Source of the DNA: an uncultured Collinsella sp.
Lineage (GTDB): Bacteria; Actinomycetota; Coriobacteriia; Coriobacteriales; Coriobacteriaceae
Assembly (NCBI GenBank): GCA_902470765.1
Contig: CABRHW010000003.1
Location: 96,780-160,779, forward strand
Length of the DNA: 64,000 bases
Reading direction: 5' to 3'
Numbering within the stretch: the first letter of the stretch is position 1; the number at the start of each line of letters is the position of its first letter. The notes beneath the pieces were generated by a model, which had not been told where the DNA came from, made no database searches, and saw only the letters and a program-made list of their open reading frames with translations. Below are positions 53,391 to 62,242 of this stretch, piece after piece. The position numbers and the translations under genes are program-made.

Positions 53391-55148
53391 TTACAACTGC
53401 CAGGTAGCTGCTTCCTTTTGCAGCGCCACCATGCGGGCGAATTCTCCACCTGCCGCCTTGAGCTGCGCCGGAGTGCCCTGCTCGGCAACCACACCATCCT
53501 TGAGTACAACGATTTTGTCGGCATTTTCCACCGTACGCATACGGTGGGCAATAACGATAACCGTCTTACCCGCAAGCAGACGGGAGAGCGCCTGCTGAAC
53601 CACGGTCTCGTTCTCCACATCCAAGCTCGCCGTCGCCTCGTCCAACAGCACGATAGGCGCGTCTTTGAGCAGCGCACGGGCGATAGAGATGCGCTGGCGC
53701 TCACCGCCGGACAGCTTGGAGCCGTTCTCGCCGATCATGGTGTCATAGCCCTGCGGCATGCGGCTCACAAACTCGTCGCAGTTGGCGGCACGCGCGGCAG
53801 CAAGCACTTCCTCATCGGTGGCATCGCGACGACCAAGACGGATGTTTCCCATCACCGTGTCGTCAAAGAGCAGCACGTCTTGGAACACAATGGCGTAGTC
53901 GCGCAGCAGCACCTCGGGATCCACGCTCGCAACATCCACGCCGCCCACGGTGACCGTGCCCGCAGTGGCATCCCAAAAGCGCGCGGCCAGGCGGCTCACC
54001 GTGGACTTACCGGAGCCCGAAGGACCGACCAGTGCCGTGACCTCGCCTTCCTTGGCGGTAAAGCTCACATCGGTAAGAACTTTCTCGCCGGCGCGGCCGT
54101 CCTCGCCCGCACCATAGCCAAATGCCACGTGATCGAACACCACATCGTGGCCTACGGGCTCAAACTGCTCGCTGCCCCGCGCCACGGGCTCTTCCATGAT
54201 GGAACGCATGCGCTTGGCCGACGACTCGGCGGCAAACAGCTCGGACATCAGCATCAGCGCCTGATCAAAGGGCGCATAGATGCGGCTCACCATAAGCAGG
54301 AAGGCAAACATCACCAAAAAGTCGACCTGCCCGGAGGCGACCATCGCAGCGCCCGTGACCAACGTGGTGGCAATCCCCAGGCGCAGGATGGCAAAGGCGG
54401 AGTTGACCAAAAGCCCATTGGCGAGCTCGCCCTTGGTGGTCTCGCGCTCCTCGGCATCGATCACGGCGTTGAGCCCCTCAAGATAATGAGCCTCCTGGTT
54501 GGTGGCGCGGATCTCGCGCACGCAGTCGAGCGTCTCCTGGATCGCCTCGGTAACCTTGACCTTCTCGGCACGCACATGGTCGAACACCGGGGTCATGGGG
54601 CCGCGTGTCAGATACAGCACGGCAAAGGCCACGGGCACGCTCCAAAACGCCGCGATCGCCAGCTGCCAGCAAAAGAACAGCGACGCCACGAACACAATGG
54701 CGCTTGCGATGATGGCACCCCAAAGCTCTCCCAGCACGTGGCTGTAGGCGTGCTCCATGGCCTGGACGTCGCCCATGATGGTCTCGGTTAAATCGGCCAG
54801 ATCACGACGGCCAAAAAACGACAGCGGCAGCTTGCGCAAGCGCTCGGCAATCTCCATACGCTGCTTGCCGCACTCCTCGTAAAAGATGCAGTAGGTGTAG
54901 TAATACTGCTGCCAGTTAGAGGCAAAGAGCAACACGAAAAAGACCAGGAGGCCGCCCACAATCGGCAGGGCATCCGGCAGGTCGGCACCGGTGGCGAGAT
55001 GTTCGACAAAACCGGCCATGACCAGGAACAATAAGCCCATGCCGGCCATGGTAATGAGATTGGTGAGCGCGGTCCAGAAAATGCCGCGTTTTACGCCGGC
55101 GACGCCTTTATCGGATAGGAAATACTTCTTTTGGAATGAGGCGAACAT
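53391..55148 (-). CDS. ABC exporter half, subunit 2 (IrtB/YbtP-like)
   Basis: A 585-aa fused transmembrane and nucleotide-binding protein. The first 310 residues have about six hydrophobic helices (for example IFWTALTNLITMAGMGLLFL). The ATPase has Walker A GPSGSGKST (about 374-382), signature KLSGGERQRI, Walker B IVLLDEATASLD. Its ATG directly adjoins the stop of the preceding gene. With subunit 1 it forms a heterodimeric ABC exporter, of the type used in siderophore uptake or drug export; the divergent AraC regulator supports siderophore-like control. Substrate unknown. Confidence 0.88.
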   Translation of the reverse strand: MFASFQKKYFLSDKGVAGVKRGIFWTALTNLITMAGMGLLFLVMAGFVEHLATGADLPDALPIVGGLLVFFVLLFASNWQQYYYTYCIFYEECGKQRMEIAERLRKLPLSFFGRRDLADLTETIMGDVQAMEHAYSHVLGELWGAIIASAIVFVASLFFCWQLAIAAFWSVPVAFAVLYLTRGPMTPVFDHVRAEKVKVTEAIQETLDCVREIRATNQEAHYLEGLNAVIDAEERETTKGELANGLLVNSAFAILRLGIATTLVTGAAMVASGQVDFLVMFAFLLMVSRIYAPFDQALMLMSELFAAESSAKRMRSIMEEPVARGSEQFEPVGHDVVFDHVAFGYGAGEDGRAGEKVLTDVSFTAKEGEVTALVGPSGSGKSTVSRLAARFWDATAGTVTVGGVDVASVDPEVLLRDYAIVFQDVLLFDDTVMGNIRLGRRDATDEEVLAAARAANCDEFVSRMPQGYDTMIGENGSKLSGGERQRISIARALLKDAPIVLLDEATASLDVENETVVQQALSRLLAGKTVIVIAHRMRTVENADKIVVLKDGVVAEQGTPAQLKAAGGEFARMVALQKEAATWQL

Positions 55149-56972
55149 TTAGGCCTCGCCTCCCTTCGTGACGGCGGCATCCGCGGCAGCAGTGATCTTC
55201 CAGCTCGCGGCCTGTTCGTATTCGGCCCACATCTTGGCGTATAGACCGTTTTGGGACAGCAGCTCGGCATGGGTGCCAGTCTCCTGCACGCTACCTTGGT
55301 TGAGCACCACGATCTTGTCGGCCCCCACCACGGTCGAAAGCCGGTGCGCGATCATAATGACTGTGCGACCCGCCGCCAGCTTGCTAAAGGCACGCTGGAT
55401 GAGCGCCTCGTTCTCGGGGTCGGCAAACGCCGTGGCCTCATCGAGCACCACGATAGGCGCGTCTTTAAGGATCGCGCGGGCGAGTGCTACGCGCTGCACC
55501 TCGCCGCCCGAAAGATATGCTCCGCCGGCACCGAGCATGGTATTGATACCCTGCGGGAGCTTGGCCACAATGTCGTCGCACTGAGCTGCGGAGAGGGCCG
55601 CACGCACTTCGTCGTCAGTGGCCGTGGGCTTGGAGGCACGCACGTTATCGGCAAGTGTTTGCCGGAACAGCTGGTTGGTCTGGAACACGAAGGCAACCTG
55701 GTCCATAAGCTCGTGCGGGTCCATGTCGCGAACGTCCACACCGCCTACGAGCACTCGACCCGAAGAAACATCCCAAAAACGCGGGATCAGGCTGGCGCAG
55801 GTTGACTTACCGCCGCCCGAGGGACCCACCAGGGCGAGGGTGCTACCCGCGGAAACGCTAAAGCTCACATGATCGACGGCAGGCGCTTCGGCACCCTCGT
55901 AGGTAAAGCTTACATCCTCAAAGCGCACATCGCTGCCGATAGGGTGCTTGGGCTGGGCAGGCACGGAGAGCTGCTTGGAATCCATAACGCTTCGGATGCG
56001 CGCCAGCGAATCGGCACTCATCTGAGACGCCTCGCCCACAAACATGAGCTTGGTCATGGCCGTCGGCACCACGGCCGAAAAGATCGCGTAAAACGTGAAG
56101 TTGACCATAAAGTGCGCGAAGTCCGTCTCGCCCGGCGCCAACAGCAACGCCACGGGCAAAAGAAATGCCACGAGGCCATTGAGCGCGGTAAGGTTGAGCA
56201 CTTGCGGGCCTCGGCAGAACGTGCCCGCATAGCTTTGCGCCATGTCGGCGTATTCGGCGATCGCATCGTGAAACGCCTTAAAGGAGTAGACCGTCTGCTG
56301 GAAGACCTTGACCACGGGGATGCCGCGTACGTATTCGGTGCCGGTCTTGTTCATCTTGACCAGCGCGCCCATGTAAGCCTTCATAAACTCGGCGCCCTTG
56401 CCGCTCATCATGGTGGCCATGGCGCAAAACGAAACGACGACCGAGATTAGGCATGCCGCACCCAAACGCCAATCGAGGGCGAAAAGCAGCACGAGCAGGC
56501 CCACGACCATGGCGGTGGCGCCGGCGATATCGGGCAGCATGTGTGCGAGCAGCGTCTCGGTGGAGGCAGCGCATCCGTCTACGATACGGCGCAGCTCACC
56601 GGTGGCGTGCGTGTCAAAGTAGCCGAGCGGCAACTTGAGCAGATGCTCACTCGTGGTCTTGCGGATATTGGATGCGCAGCGAAACGCGGACAGGTGCGTG
56701 CACATGAGTCCCACAAAATAGACCACAATGCTCGCCAGGGCAAAGCCCACAGCCCACCAACCATACATCGCGATATTGGCGGCCTCGCTCCAGTTGGGCG
56801 CCACGGCGATAAGATCTCGCGCAACAAGCCAGATGCACACGTACGGGCCAAAGCTCAGCAGCTGCGAGAGCGCCGAGAGGGCCATGCCCAAATACGTTAG
56901 GAATTTACGTTCACCGGCATATGCAAGCAGCTCGCCGATGCCGCCACCTTCCTTTTTTGATCCCTTTGCCAT
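55149..56972 (-). CDS. ABC exporter half, subunit 1 (IrtA/YbtQ-like)
   Basis: A 607-aa protein. The ATG at 56972 follows GAAAGGA. It has a membrane domain with about six segments and a nucleotide domain with GPSGGGKST (about 382-390), signature YLSGGEVQRV and IVVLDEATAFADPENE; the last differs from the canonical catalytic DEATSALD, as in the degenerate site of heterodimers. It pairs with the gene directly downstream. The divergent AraC regulator lies across a 99-bp spacer. Confidence 0.88.
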   Translation of the reverse strand: MAKGSKKEGGGIGELLAYAGERKFLTYLGMALSALSQLLSFGPYVCIWLVARDLIAVAPNWSEAANIAMYGWWAVGFALASIVVYFVGLMCTHLSAFRCASNIRKTTSEHLLKLPLGYFDTHATGELRRIVDGCAASTETLLAHMLPDIAGATAMVVGLLVLLFALDWRLGAACLISVVVSFCAMATMMSGKGAEFMKAYMGALVKMNKTGTEYVRGIPVVKVFQQTVYSFKAFHDAIAEYADMAQSYAGTFCRGPQVLNLTALNGLVAFLLPVALLLAPGETDFAHFMVNFTFYAIFSAVVPTAMTKLMFVGEASQMSADSLARIRSVMDSKQLSVPAQPKHPIGSDVRFEDVSFTYEGAEAPAVDHVSFSVSAGSTLALVGPSGGGKSTCASLIPRFWDVSSGRVLVGGVDVRDMDPHELMDQVAFVFQTNQLFRQTLADNVRASKPTATDDEVRAALSAAQCDDIVAKLPQGINTMLGAGGAYLSGGEVQRVALARAILKDAPIVVLDEATAFADPENEALIQRAFSKLAAGRTVIMIAHRLSTVVGADKIVVLNQGSVQETGTHAELLSQNGLYAKMWAEYEQAASWKITAAADAAVTKGGEA

Positions 56973-57071
56973 GAGATTCCTTTCTAACGGCTTGAGAGTT
57001 AACCGTAAGAAACTTATCATGGGCGTGTTAGCCAAGGCACACAATTGGGCCAGACGTGGACGTTTTCGCAA

Positions 57072-58091
57072 ATGAAGGGGACGCTTTTGAAAATGCGGCG
57101 GGCGGCAACCGATATAACCGAGCTCTACGCACCGCAGTTTGAGCAGTTTGGCTTGGAGTTCTCCGGCAAGGGCGCCGTCTTTACCGGTGAGGTGGCAAAC
57201 GATCGGGCGCACGGACGCGCATGGATCATGCCCCTCTCCCCCACCTGCATCGTCATGGAGCATTTCATTACCCCGATGCACAACATGCACCTAGCCGAAT
57301 ACACGCCCGAACCGTACGCGTGCGTGAGCGAGGTCAGCGCGCCCACGCTCATGTGTATGCCCGAAGCCGGCATAACGCCTGCGAACCTCAAGCCGCTGCG
57401 CGGGCCGTGGCCGAACAGCGCAGTCTGCAGCTTTATCCAAGATAGCTGCGGCGAGGAGCTAAGCCCGCTGTTTGCAGGGCAACTCTATCACTCACGCTCG
57501 GTGCTCTTTTTGCCCGGGTATTTTGACGAGCTGGAGCATTGCTATCCTGCCGAGTTCGCGGGGGTCTTTGAGGCGTTTGCCGAGTCATGGCACGAGGAGG
57601 CAGCGTCTGCCATCTGCCACACACTACGCCGAATCAACGAGGACCGCGCTCGCGCCGTAGGCGGGCATGTCTATATGCGGGGCATTGTAGAGGCTATGGT
57701 CGCGGAGCTCGCCTGTTCGCGCGCGGCCCACAAGCAGGCGCGGCAGGCGGCAGACACACGCGTCAGCATAACCATTGCCGAAGAAGCAACGGCGATGATT
57801 GAGCGCGCGCTCGACAAAGGCAGGCGTGTGGGTATCAACGAGGTGGCCGAGGGGCTCTACACAAGCCGCTCCAAGCTATGCGCCACCTTTAAGGCCCAAA
57901 CTGGCGAGTCCCTGGGCGCCTACATTCGCAGACGCCGTATGGAGCGAGCACAGGACCTTTTGGCCGATAGCTCGCTCACGATAGCGCAGGTCGCAGAGCG
58001 TCTAGGCTACCCTCAGCAGGCCGCCTTCGCCCAAGCCTTCAAGCAACACACCGGCACCACCCCCACCGCTTGGCGCTCCCAACATATATAA
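57072..58091 (+). CDS. AraC-family transcriptional regulator
   Basis: A 339-aa protein. No start has a good ribosome binding site; I used the ATG at 57072, while 57093 and a TTG at 57045 are also in frame. The last 95 residues form the double helix-turn-helix: GINEVAEGLYTSRSKLCATF, then RRRMERAQDLLADSSLTIAQ, with the conserved LGYPQQAAFAQAFKQHTGTT. The N-terminal region is variable and probably senses a ligand. Divergent orientation to the ABC exporter suggests it controls that operon, as for siderophore systems (YbtA-like). Confidence 0.85.
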   Translation: MKGTLLKMRRAATDITELYAPQFEQFGLEFSGKGAVFTGEVANDRAHGRAWIMPLSPTCIVMEHFITPMHNMHLAEYTPEPYACVSEVSAPTLMCMPEAGITPANLKPLRGPWPNSAVCSFIQDSCGEELSPLFAGQLYHSRSVLFLPGYFDELEHCYPAEFAGVFEAFAESWHEEAASAICHTLRRINEDRARAVGGHVYMRGIVEAMVAELACSRAAHKQARQAADTRVSITIAEEATAMIERALDKGRRVGINEVAEGLYTSRSKLCATFKAQTGESLGAYIRRRRMERAQDLLADSSLTIAQVAERLGYPQQAAFAQAFKQHTGTTPTAWRSQHI

Positions 58092-58093
58092 AG

Positions 58094-58374
58094 AATGAGG
58101 GCGCCAACGGCGCCCTCATTCACCAAATTCCATTCAGCCCCACCTGACCCGAACGGCCGAGTCGTAGCAGAACCCGGGAGCCCCGGCTGGGCGGGTGCTT
58201 CCTCAAAATGAGTTCCCTTCAAAACAATGGGCGCGCCAACGGCGCGCCCATTCACTCTATTCAATTCAGCCCGCCTGACCCGAACGGCCGAGTCGTCACG
58301 GAACCGAGGGGCCGGGCGCGGGGCCTTGCCTCTCAATGAGTTCCGCACGAACAGGAGGCGCCAGTGGCGCCTCC
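58094..58374. repeat. Three ~130-bp repeat units each headed by a perfect hairpin
   Basis: Hairpins: AATGAGGGCGCC/GGCGCCCTCATT at 58094-58120, AATGGGCGCGCC/GGCGCGCCCATT at 58226-58252, GGAGGCGCC/GGCGCCTCC at 58354-58374. Units 1 and 2 share an exact 23-bp segment (58143-58165 and 58274-58296, spacing 131). The stem sequences change while pairing holds. The first hairpin starts two bases after the AraC stop. Confidence 0.7.
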
Positions 58375-58435
58375 GTCGTGAGTCAGGACTGTCCGAAATT
58401 GAGAGGCAAGGCCCCGCGCCCGGCCCCTCGGTTCC
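58300..58435. repeat. Nested-hairpin intergenic element (locus 2), 38-bp perfect arms
   Basis: Arms 58300-58337 and 58398-58435 (38 bp each) are perfect inverse copies. The 60-bp loop holds the 58354-58374 hairpin, ATGAGTTCCGCACGAAC before it and GTGAGTCAGGACTGTCCGA after it. The complement of this loop matches the loop at 38042-38101 (TCGGACAGTCCTG, CACG, GGAG stem, TCGTGCGGAA). It ends three bases before the gatB stop. Confidence 0.75.
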
Positions 58436-58438
58436 CGC

Positions 58439-60115
58439 TTACGAGAGCGACGTTCTCAGCAACTCGTTGAAGAGCTTCGGGTTGCCCTTGCCGCGGCTCG
58501 CCTTCATGCACTGGCCCACCAAAAAGCCGATGACCTTCTGGTTGCCGTCACGATACTGCTGCGCCTGATCGGCACAGTTTGCCAGCACCTCGTCCACGAT
58601 CGGCTGCAGCGCGCCGGCATCGCTCACCTGACGCATGCCGCGCTCGTCGACGATCTTGTTGGGATCGTCACCGGTCTGGGCCATGGCCTCAAAGACCTCG
58701 TGCGCCTGGTTGGAGCTGATGGCATCGGTCGCCAGCAGCTTGGCCAGCGCCGCCACCTGAGCCGGCGCAATGCCGGACTCGGCGAGCGACACGCCCGCGC
58801 CCTTAAGGTAGGCGATCATCTCGTTCACCAGCAGGTTTGCGACCGTCTGGGCCTCCTTGCCAGCCATACCGGCAGCGGCGGCCTCAAAGAACTCGGCAAA
58901 CTCGGGGTCGCCGGCAATCTGCTCGGCGTCGGCCGCCTTAATGCCAAAGTCGGCCTCAAAGCGAACGCGCTTGGCATCGGGCAGCTCGGGGATCTCGCCG
59001 CGGCAGCGGTCGATGAACTCGTCGTCCAGATCGAACGGCGCCAGATCGGGATCGGGGAACAGACGATAGTCGTCGGCCGTCTCCTTGACACGCATGACCA
59101 CGGTGCGCTTGCGGCTGGGCTCCCAGTGGCGGGTCTCCTGATAGATGATGCCGCCCTCCTCGAGCACCTCGGCCTGACGGCAAATCTCGTAGGCAAGGCC
59201 GTCATGCAGGCTCTTAAACGAGTTGAGGTTCTTGAGCTCGGTCTTGGTGCCCAGCTTGGTCTCGCCGCGGCGGCGCAGCGACACGTTGCCGTCGCAGCGC
59301 ATGGAGCCCTTCTCCATGGAGCAGTCCGAAATGCCCAGCGTCACAAAGATGCGACGGAGCTTCTCCATAAACAGACGAGCCTCCTCGGGCGTGCGCAGGT
59401 CGGGCTCGGTGACGAGCTCAATCAGCGGCGTGCCGCAACGGTTGTAGTCGACGAGCGACTCGGCCGCGGCGGTAATGCGGCCCTCGGCGCCACCCACGTG
59501 CACCATCTTGGCGGCGTCCTCCTCCATGTGGATGCGCAAGATGCGGATGGGCACCGTGTAGGAACCGTCCTCGCGACGCTCGGGCATCTGCAGGTTGGAC
59601 GCATCATAGCTGGCCAGATGGCCGGCGCGCTGGTTGCCTTCGCGCATGGTCGACGTCATGGACGTGGACAGGCCCTCGGCGTTGGCCGAAGCGCTCGCCA
59701 GGCTCTGAGCCTCGGCCTCGCCAAACGCGCAGTCGGGGCGCTCGGCGGCACCGCGACCGGTCACATCCAGATCCAGGTGACCGTACATGGCAAAGGCGAC
59801 CGGACCCTGCGTAGTCTGGAAGTTCTTGGCCATGTCGGGATAGAAGTAGTGCTTGCGGTAGAACATCGAGTGGCGCTGGATCTCGCAGTTGGTGGCGAGA
59901 CCGGCCTTGACGATGCTCTCGATGGCGCGCTTGTTGGGCACCGGCAGGGCGCCGGGCAGGCCCAGGCACACCGGACACACGTTGGCGTTGGGCTCGTCAT
60001 CGTGGCTGAGCTTGCAGTTGCAGAACATCTTGGTATCGAGTGCAGTGAGCTCGGTATGGATCTCCAGGCCGATCACGGCCTCCCAATCCTGCAGGACCTC
60101 GGAAAGCTCCTTCAT
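58439..60115 (-). CDS. gatB: Asp-tRNA(Asn)/Glu-tRNA(Gln) amidotransferase subunit B
   Basis: A 558-aa protein. Its ATG overlaps the gatA stop (TAATG). Family marks: WEAVIGLEIHTEL, FCNCKLSHDDEPNANVCPVC (metal site), HYFYPDMAKNFQ and GSMRCDGNVSLRR; a C-terminal YqeY-like tail (about 410-550). It holds the tRNA and kinase site of GatCAB, which converts Glu-tRNA(Gln) to Gln-tRNA(Gln). A somewhat longer variant than the usual 480 aa. The gene is followed by the nested-hairpin element. Confidence 0.95.
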   Translation of the reverse strand: MKELSEVLQDWEAVIGLEIHTELTALDTKMFCNCKLSHDDEPNANVCPVCLGLPGALPVPNKRAIESIVKAGLATNCEIQRHSMFYRKHYFYPDMAKNFQTTQGPVAFAMYGHLDLDVTGRGAAERPDCAFGEAEAQSLASASANAEGLSTSMTSTMREGNQRAGHLASYDASNLQMPERREDGSYTVPIRILRIHMEEDAAKMVHVGGAEGRITAAAESLVDYNRCGTPLIELVTEPDLRTPEEARLFMEKLRRIFVTLGISDCSMEKGSMRCDGNVSLRRRGETKLGTKTELKNLNSFKSLHDGLAYEICRQAEVLEEGGIIYQETRHWEPSRKRTVVMRVKETADDYRLFPDPDLAPFDLDDEFIDRCRGEIPELPDAKRVRFEADFGIKAADAEQIAGDPEFAEFFEAAAAGMAGKEAQTVANLLVNEMIAYLKGAGVSLAESGIAPAQVAALAKLLATDAISSNQAHEVFEAMAQTGDDPNKIVDERGMRQVSDAGALQPIVDEVLANCADQAQQYRDGNQKVIGFLVGQCMKASRGKGNPKLFNELLRTSLS

Positions 60116-61629
60116 TACAGCTCGCCTCCCTTCCCGGCAAAATCGGGCGCGACGGAAAGCGCGGGCGCACCCGTGGCGGCATCGGCAAAGCCGCGCTCCA
60201 GAGCGCGGGCAAACGTGAGCAGCTGACGGTCCTTAAAGGCAGGTCCCACCAGCTGGGCAGAAACGGGCAGCTTGCTGTCCTCGCCCAGGCCCAGCGGCAC
60301 CGAGATACCACCGTTGCCGCAAATGTTGAGCGAAATGGTGTACAGGTCGGACAGATACATCTGCGTGGGGTCGCTGATCTCGCCAAACTTAAAGGCCGTG
60401 CGCGGCGAGGCGGGCATGAGGATGGTGTCCACCTTGGCATACGCGGCGTCGTAGTCCTGCGTGATAAGCGTGCGGGCCTTCTGCGCGGCGTAGTAGTACT
60501 TGTCGTACACGCCCGAGCTCAGCAGGTAGGCGCCGAGCATCTGACGACGCTTGGCCTCGGCACCAAAGCCGTGGGCGCGCGAGAGCGAGCTCTGGTCGGA
60601 CAGGTTGGCGCAGCCCTCCTCCTGGTACCCGTAGCGAATGCCGTCGAAGCGAGCCAGGTTGGAGAACGCCTCGGCCGGGCCGATGACGTAGTAGGCGGCA
60701 ATGGCGGCATCCAGGTGCGGCAGGTCGACCTCGACCAGCTCGGCACCCTGGTTCTGCAGCTCCTGAGCGGCGCGCTGAACAGCGGCCTTGACCTCGGGCG
60801 TTAGGCCCTCGGCCTCCATAAACGCGGGGATGATGCCCACGCGCTTGCCCTCGATGCTGTCGTTGAGGTGCTCGGTAAAGTCGACGGCGCAGTCCTGGCT
60901 GGTGCAGTCGTACGGATCGTGGCCCGCGCCGGTAAGCGCGTTCATAGCCAGCGCGACGTCCTCGACCGTACGGCCGAAGGGGCCAACCTGGTCGAGCGAC
61001 GAGCCAAAGGCCACCACGCCGTAACGGCTCACGGCGCCATACGTGGGCTTAAAGCCCACCACGCCGCACAGCGACGCCGGCTGGCGAATGGAGCCGCCAG
61101 TGTCCGAGCCCAGCGAGAGCGCGACCTCGCCCGCGGCGACGGCGGCAGCGGAGCCGCCCGAAGAGCCGCCGGGCACGCGCTCGGTATCCCAGGGGTTGTT
61201 GGTGCGGTGGAACGCCGAACTCTCGGTGGAGCTGCCAAAGGCAAACTCGTCCATGTTGGCCTTGCCCATGGGCAGGCAGCCGGCATCGAGCATGCGCTGG
61301 ACGCAGGTGGCGGTGTAGACGCTCTGGTAGTCCTCGAGCATGCGGGAAGCGCAGGTGGTGCGCGTGCCCACAAGGTTCATGTTGTCCTTGATGGCCAGCG
61401 GCACGCCCGCGAGCGGGGGCAGCGGCTTGCCGGCGGCACGGTCGGCATCCACGCGCGCGGCGGCCTCGAGCGCGAGCTCGGGCGCCACCTGCAGGAATGC
61501 CTGGACCCCGCCCTCGCGCGCCTCGATGGCGGCAAGGGAGGCCTGGGCCACCTCGGTAGCGGTAAAGTCGCCGGTGGCAACGCCCGCGGCGATCTGGGCG
61601 GCGGTAAGGGAATCGATGCTCTGTGCCAT
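60115..61629 (-). CDS. gatA: Asp/Glu-tRNA amidotransferase subunit A
   Basis: A 504-aa amidase-signature enzyme. Catalytic Ser-cisSer-Lys is present: Lys in LAIKDNMNL and the Gly/Ser-rich GGSSGGSAAAVAAGEVALSLGSDTGGSIRQPA stretch, here noted in part as GGSSGG and GSDTGGSIRQPA. It releases ammonia from glutamine for the GatB reaction. Both ends overlap neighbours by one base (gatC-gatA-gatB). Length matches the family. Confidence 0.97.
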   Translation of the reverse strand: MAQSIDSLTAAQIAAGVATGDFTATEVAQASLAAIEAREGGVQAFLQVAPELALEAAARVDADRAAGKPLPPLAGVPLAIKDNMNLVGTRTTCASRMLEDYQSVYTATCVQRMLDAGCLPMGKANMDEFAFGSSTESSAFHRTNNPWDTERVPGGSSGGSAAAVAAGEVALSLGSDTGGSIRQPASLCGVVGFKPTYGAVSRYGVVAFGSSLDQVGPFGRTVEDVALAMNALTGAGHDPYDCTSQDCAVDFTEHLNDSIEGKRVGIIPAFMEAEGLTPEVKAAVQRAAQELQNQGAELVEVDLPHLDAAIAAYYVIGPAEAFSNLARFDGIRYGYQEEGCANLSDQSSLSRAHGFGAEAKRRQMLGAYLLSSGVYDKYYYAAQKARTLITQDYDAAYAKVDTILMPASPRTAFKFGEISDPTQMYLSDLYTISLNICGNGGISVPLGLGEDSKLPVSAQLVGPAFKDRQLLTFARALERGFADAATGAPALSVAPDFAGKGGEL

Positions 61630-61940
61630 TACTCGCTCTCCCCCTCTCCCAAAATGGACGGCACGCGGAAGTAGCGGTCGCGCGCGCTGCCGGCGTTTTC
61701 CAGCGCAACGTCGAGCGGCAGGTCGCGCTCGGGCTCGCGCAGGTCGTCGCCCATCACGTTGGACAGGCTTCCGATGGGATGGAACGTGGGCTCCACGTCG
61801 GGCAAGTCATATTGCAAGACGGGCTCGAGCATCTGGACGGCGTCGTTCATGTAGGACGTCATCTGGGTGAGCTCGTCATCGGTCAGTGCGATCTTTGCGT
61901 ACTCGGCGATGCCGCGCACATCTTTCTCGCTGAGTGCCAT
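61629..61940 (-). CDS. gatC: Asp/Glu-tRNA amidotransferase subunit C
   Basis: A 103-aa protein starting at the ATG at 61940, preceded by GGAAGGGAG; a start six codons earlier is less likely. It reads MALSEKDVRGIAEYAKIALTDDEL with a C-terminal LPDVEPTFHPIGSLSNVMGD...FRVPSIL, the belt-like segment that wraps around GatA and GatB. Shares TAATG overlap with gatA. Confidence 0.94.
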   Translation of the reverse strand: MALSEKDVRGIAEYAKIALTDDELTQMTSYMNDAVQMLEPVLQYDLPDVEPTFHPIGSLSNVMGDDLREPERDLPLDVALENAGSARDRYFRVPSILGEGESE

Positions 61941-62120
61941 AGGCGCTCCCTTCCGCATAACAGTTAAACCGCTCTAGTATACAAGGCAACGCCACTTGGA
62001 GCAGGTGCTTTACCCAAATGCAGCGAAAACGTAACGAGGACGACGGCTGGAAGGGCGCGACCCGGCGGACCTGCGGCGAAACCGCACCGTCCATAGCGAA
62101 AACCGTCCCGCCCACAACAA

Positions 62121-62185
62121 AAACCGTCCCAACATTCGACGTTTTTCGGCAAAATCGCGATTTTCGTCGAATGTTGGGACGGTTT
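62121..62185. repeat. 21-bp perfect inverted repeat with inner palindrome
   Basis: Arms 62121-62141 and 62165-62185 (21 bp) are exact inverses; the 23-bp middle includes the palindrome AAAATCGCGATTTT at 62151-62164. It lies upstream of gatC and downstream of the sortase gene, so it could be a bidirectional structure. CCGTCCC also occurs at 62103-62109 just before. Confidence 0.7.
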
Positions 62186-62195
62186 GGAAGCCCTG

Positions 62196-62230
62196 ACCAC
62201 CACAAAGGTGCCTGTCCCCATTGTGGTGGT
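62196..62230. repeat. Palindromic element, copy 2 (ACCACCACAA/TTGTGGTGGT)
   Basis: ACCACCACAA (62196-62205) pairs with TTGTGGTGGT (62221-62230). The complement of 62198-62219 is identical over 22 bases to 29421-29442. It ends 12 bases before the sortase stop. Confidence 0.65.
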
Positions 62231-62242
62231 TCTGAACAATTG

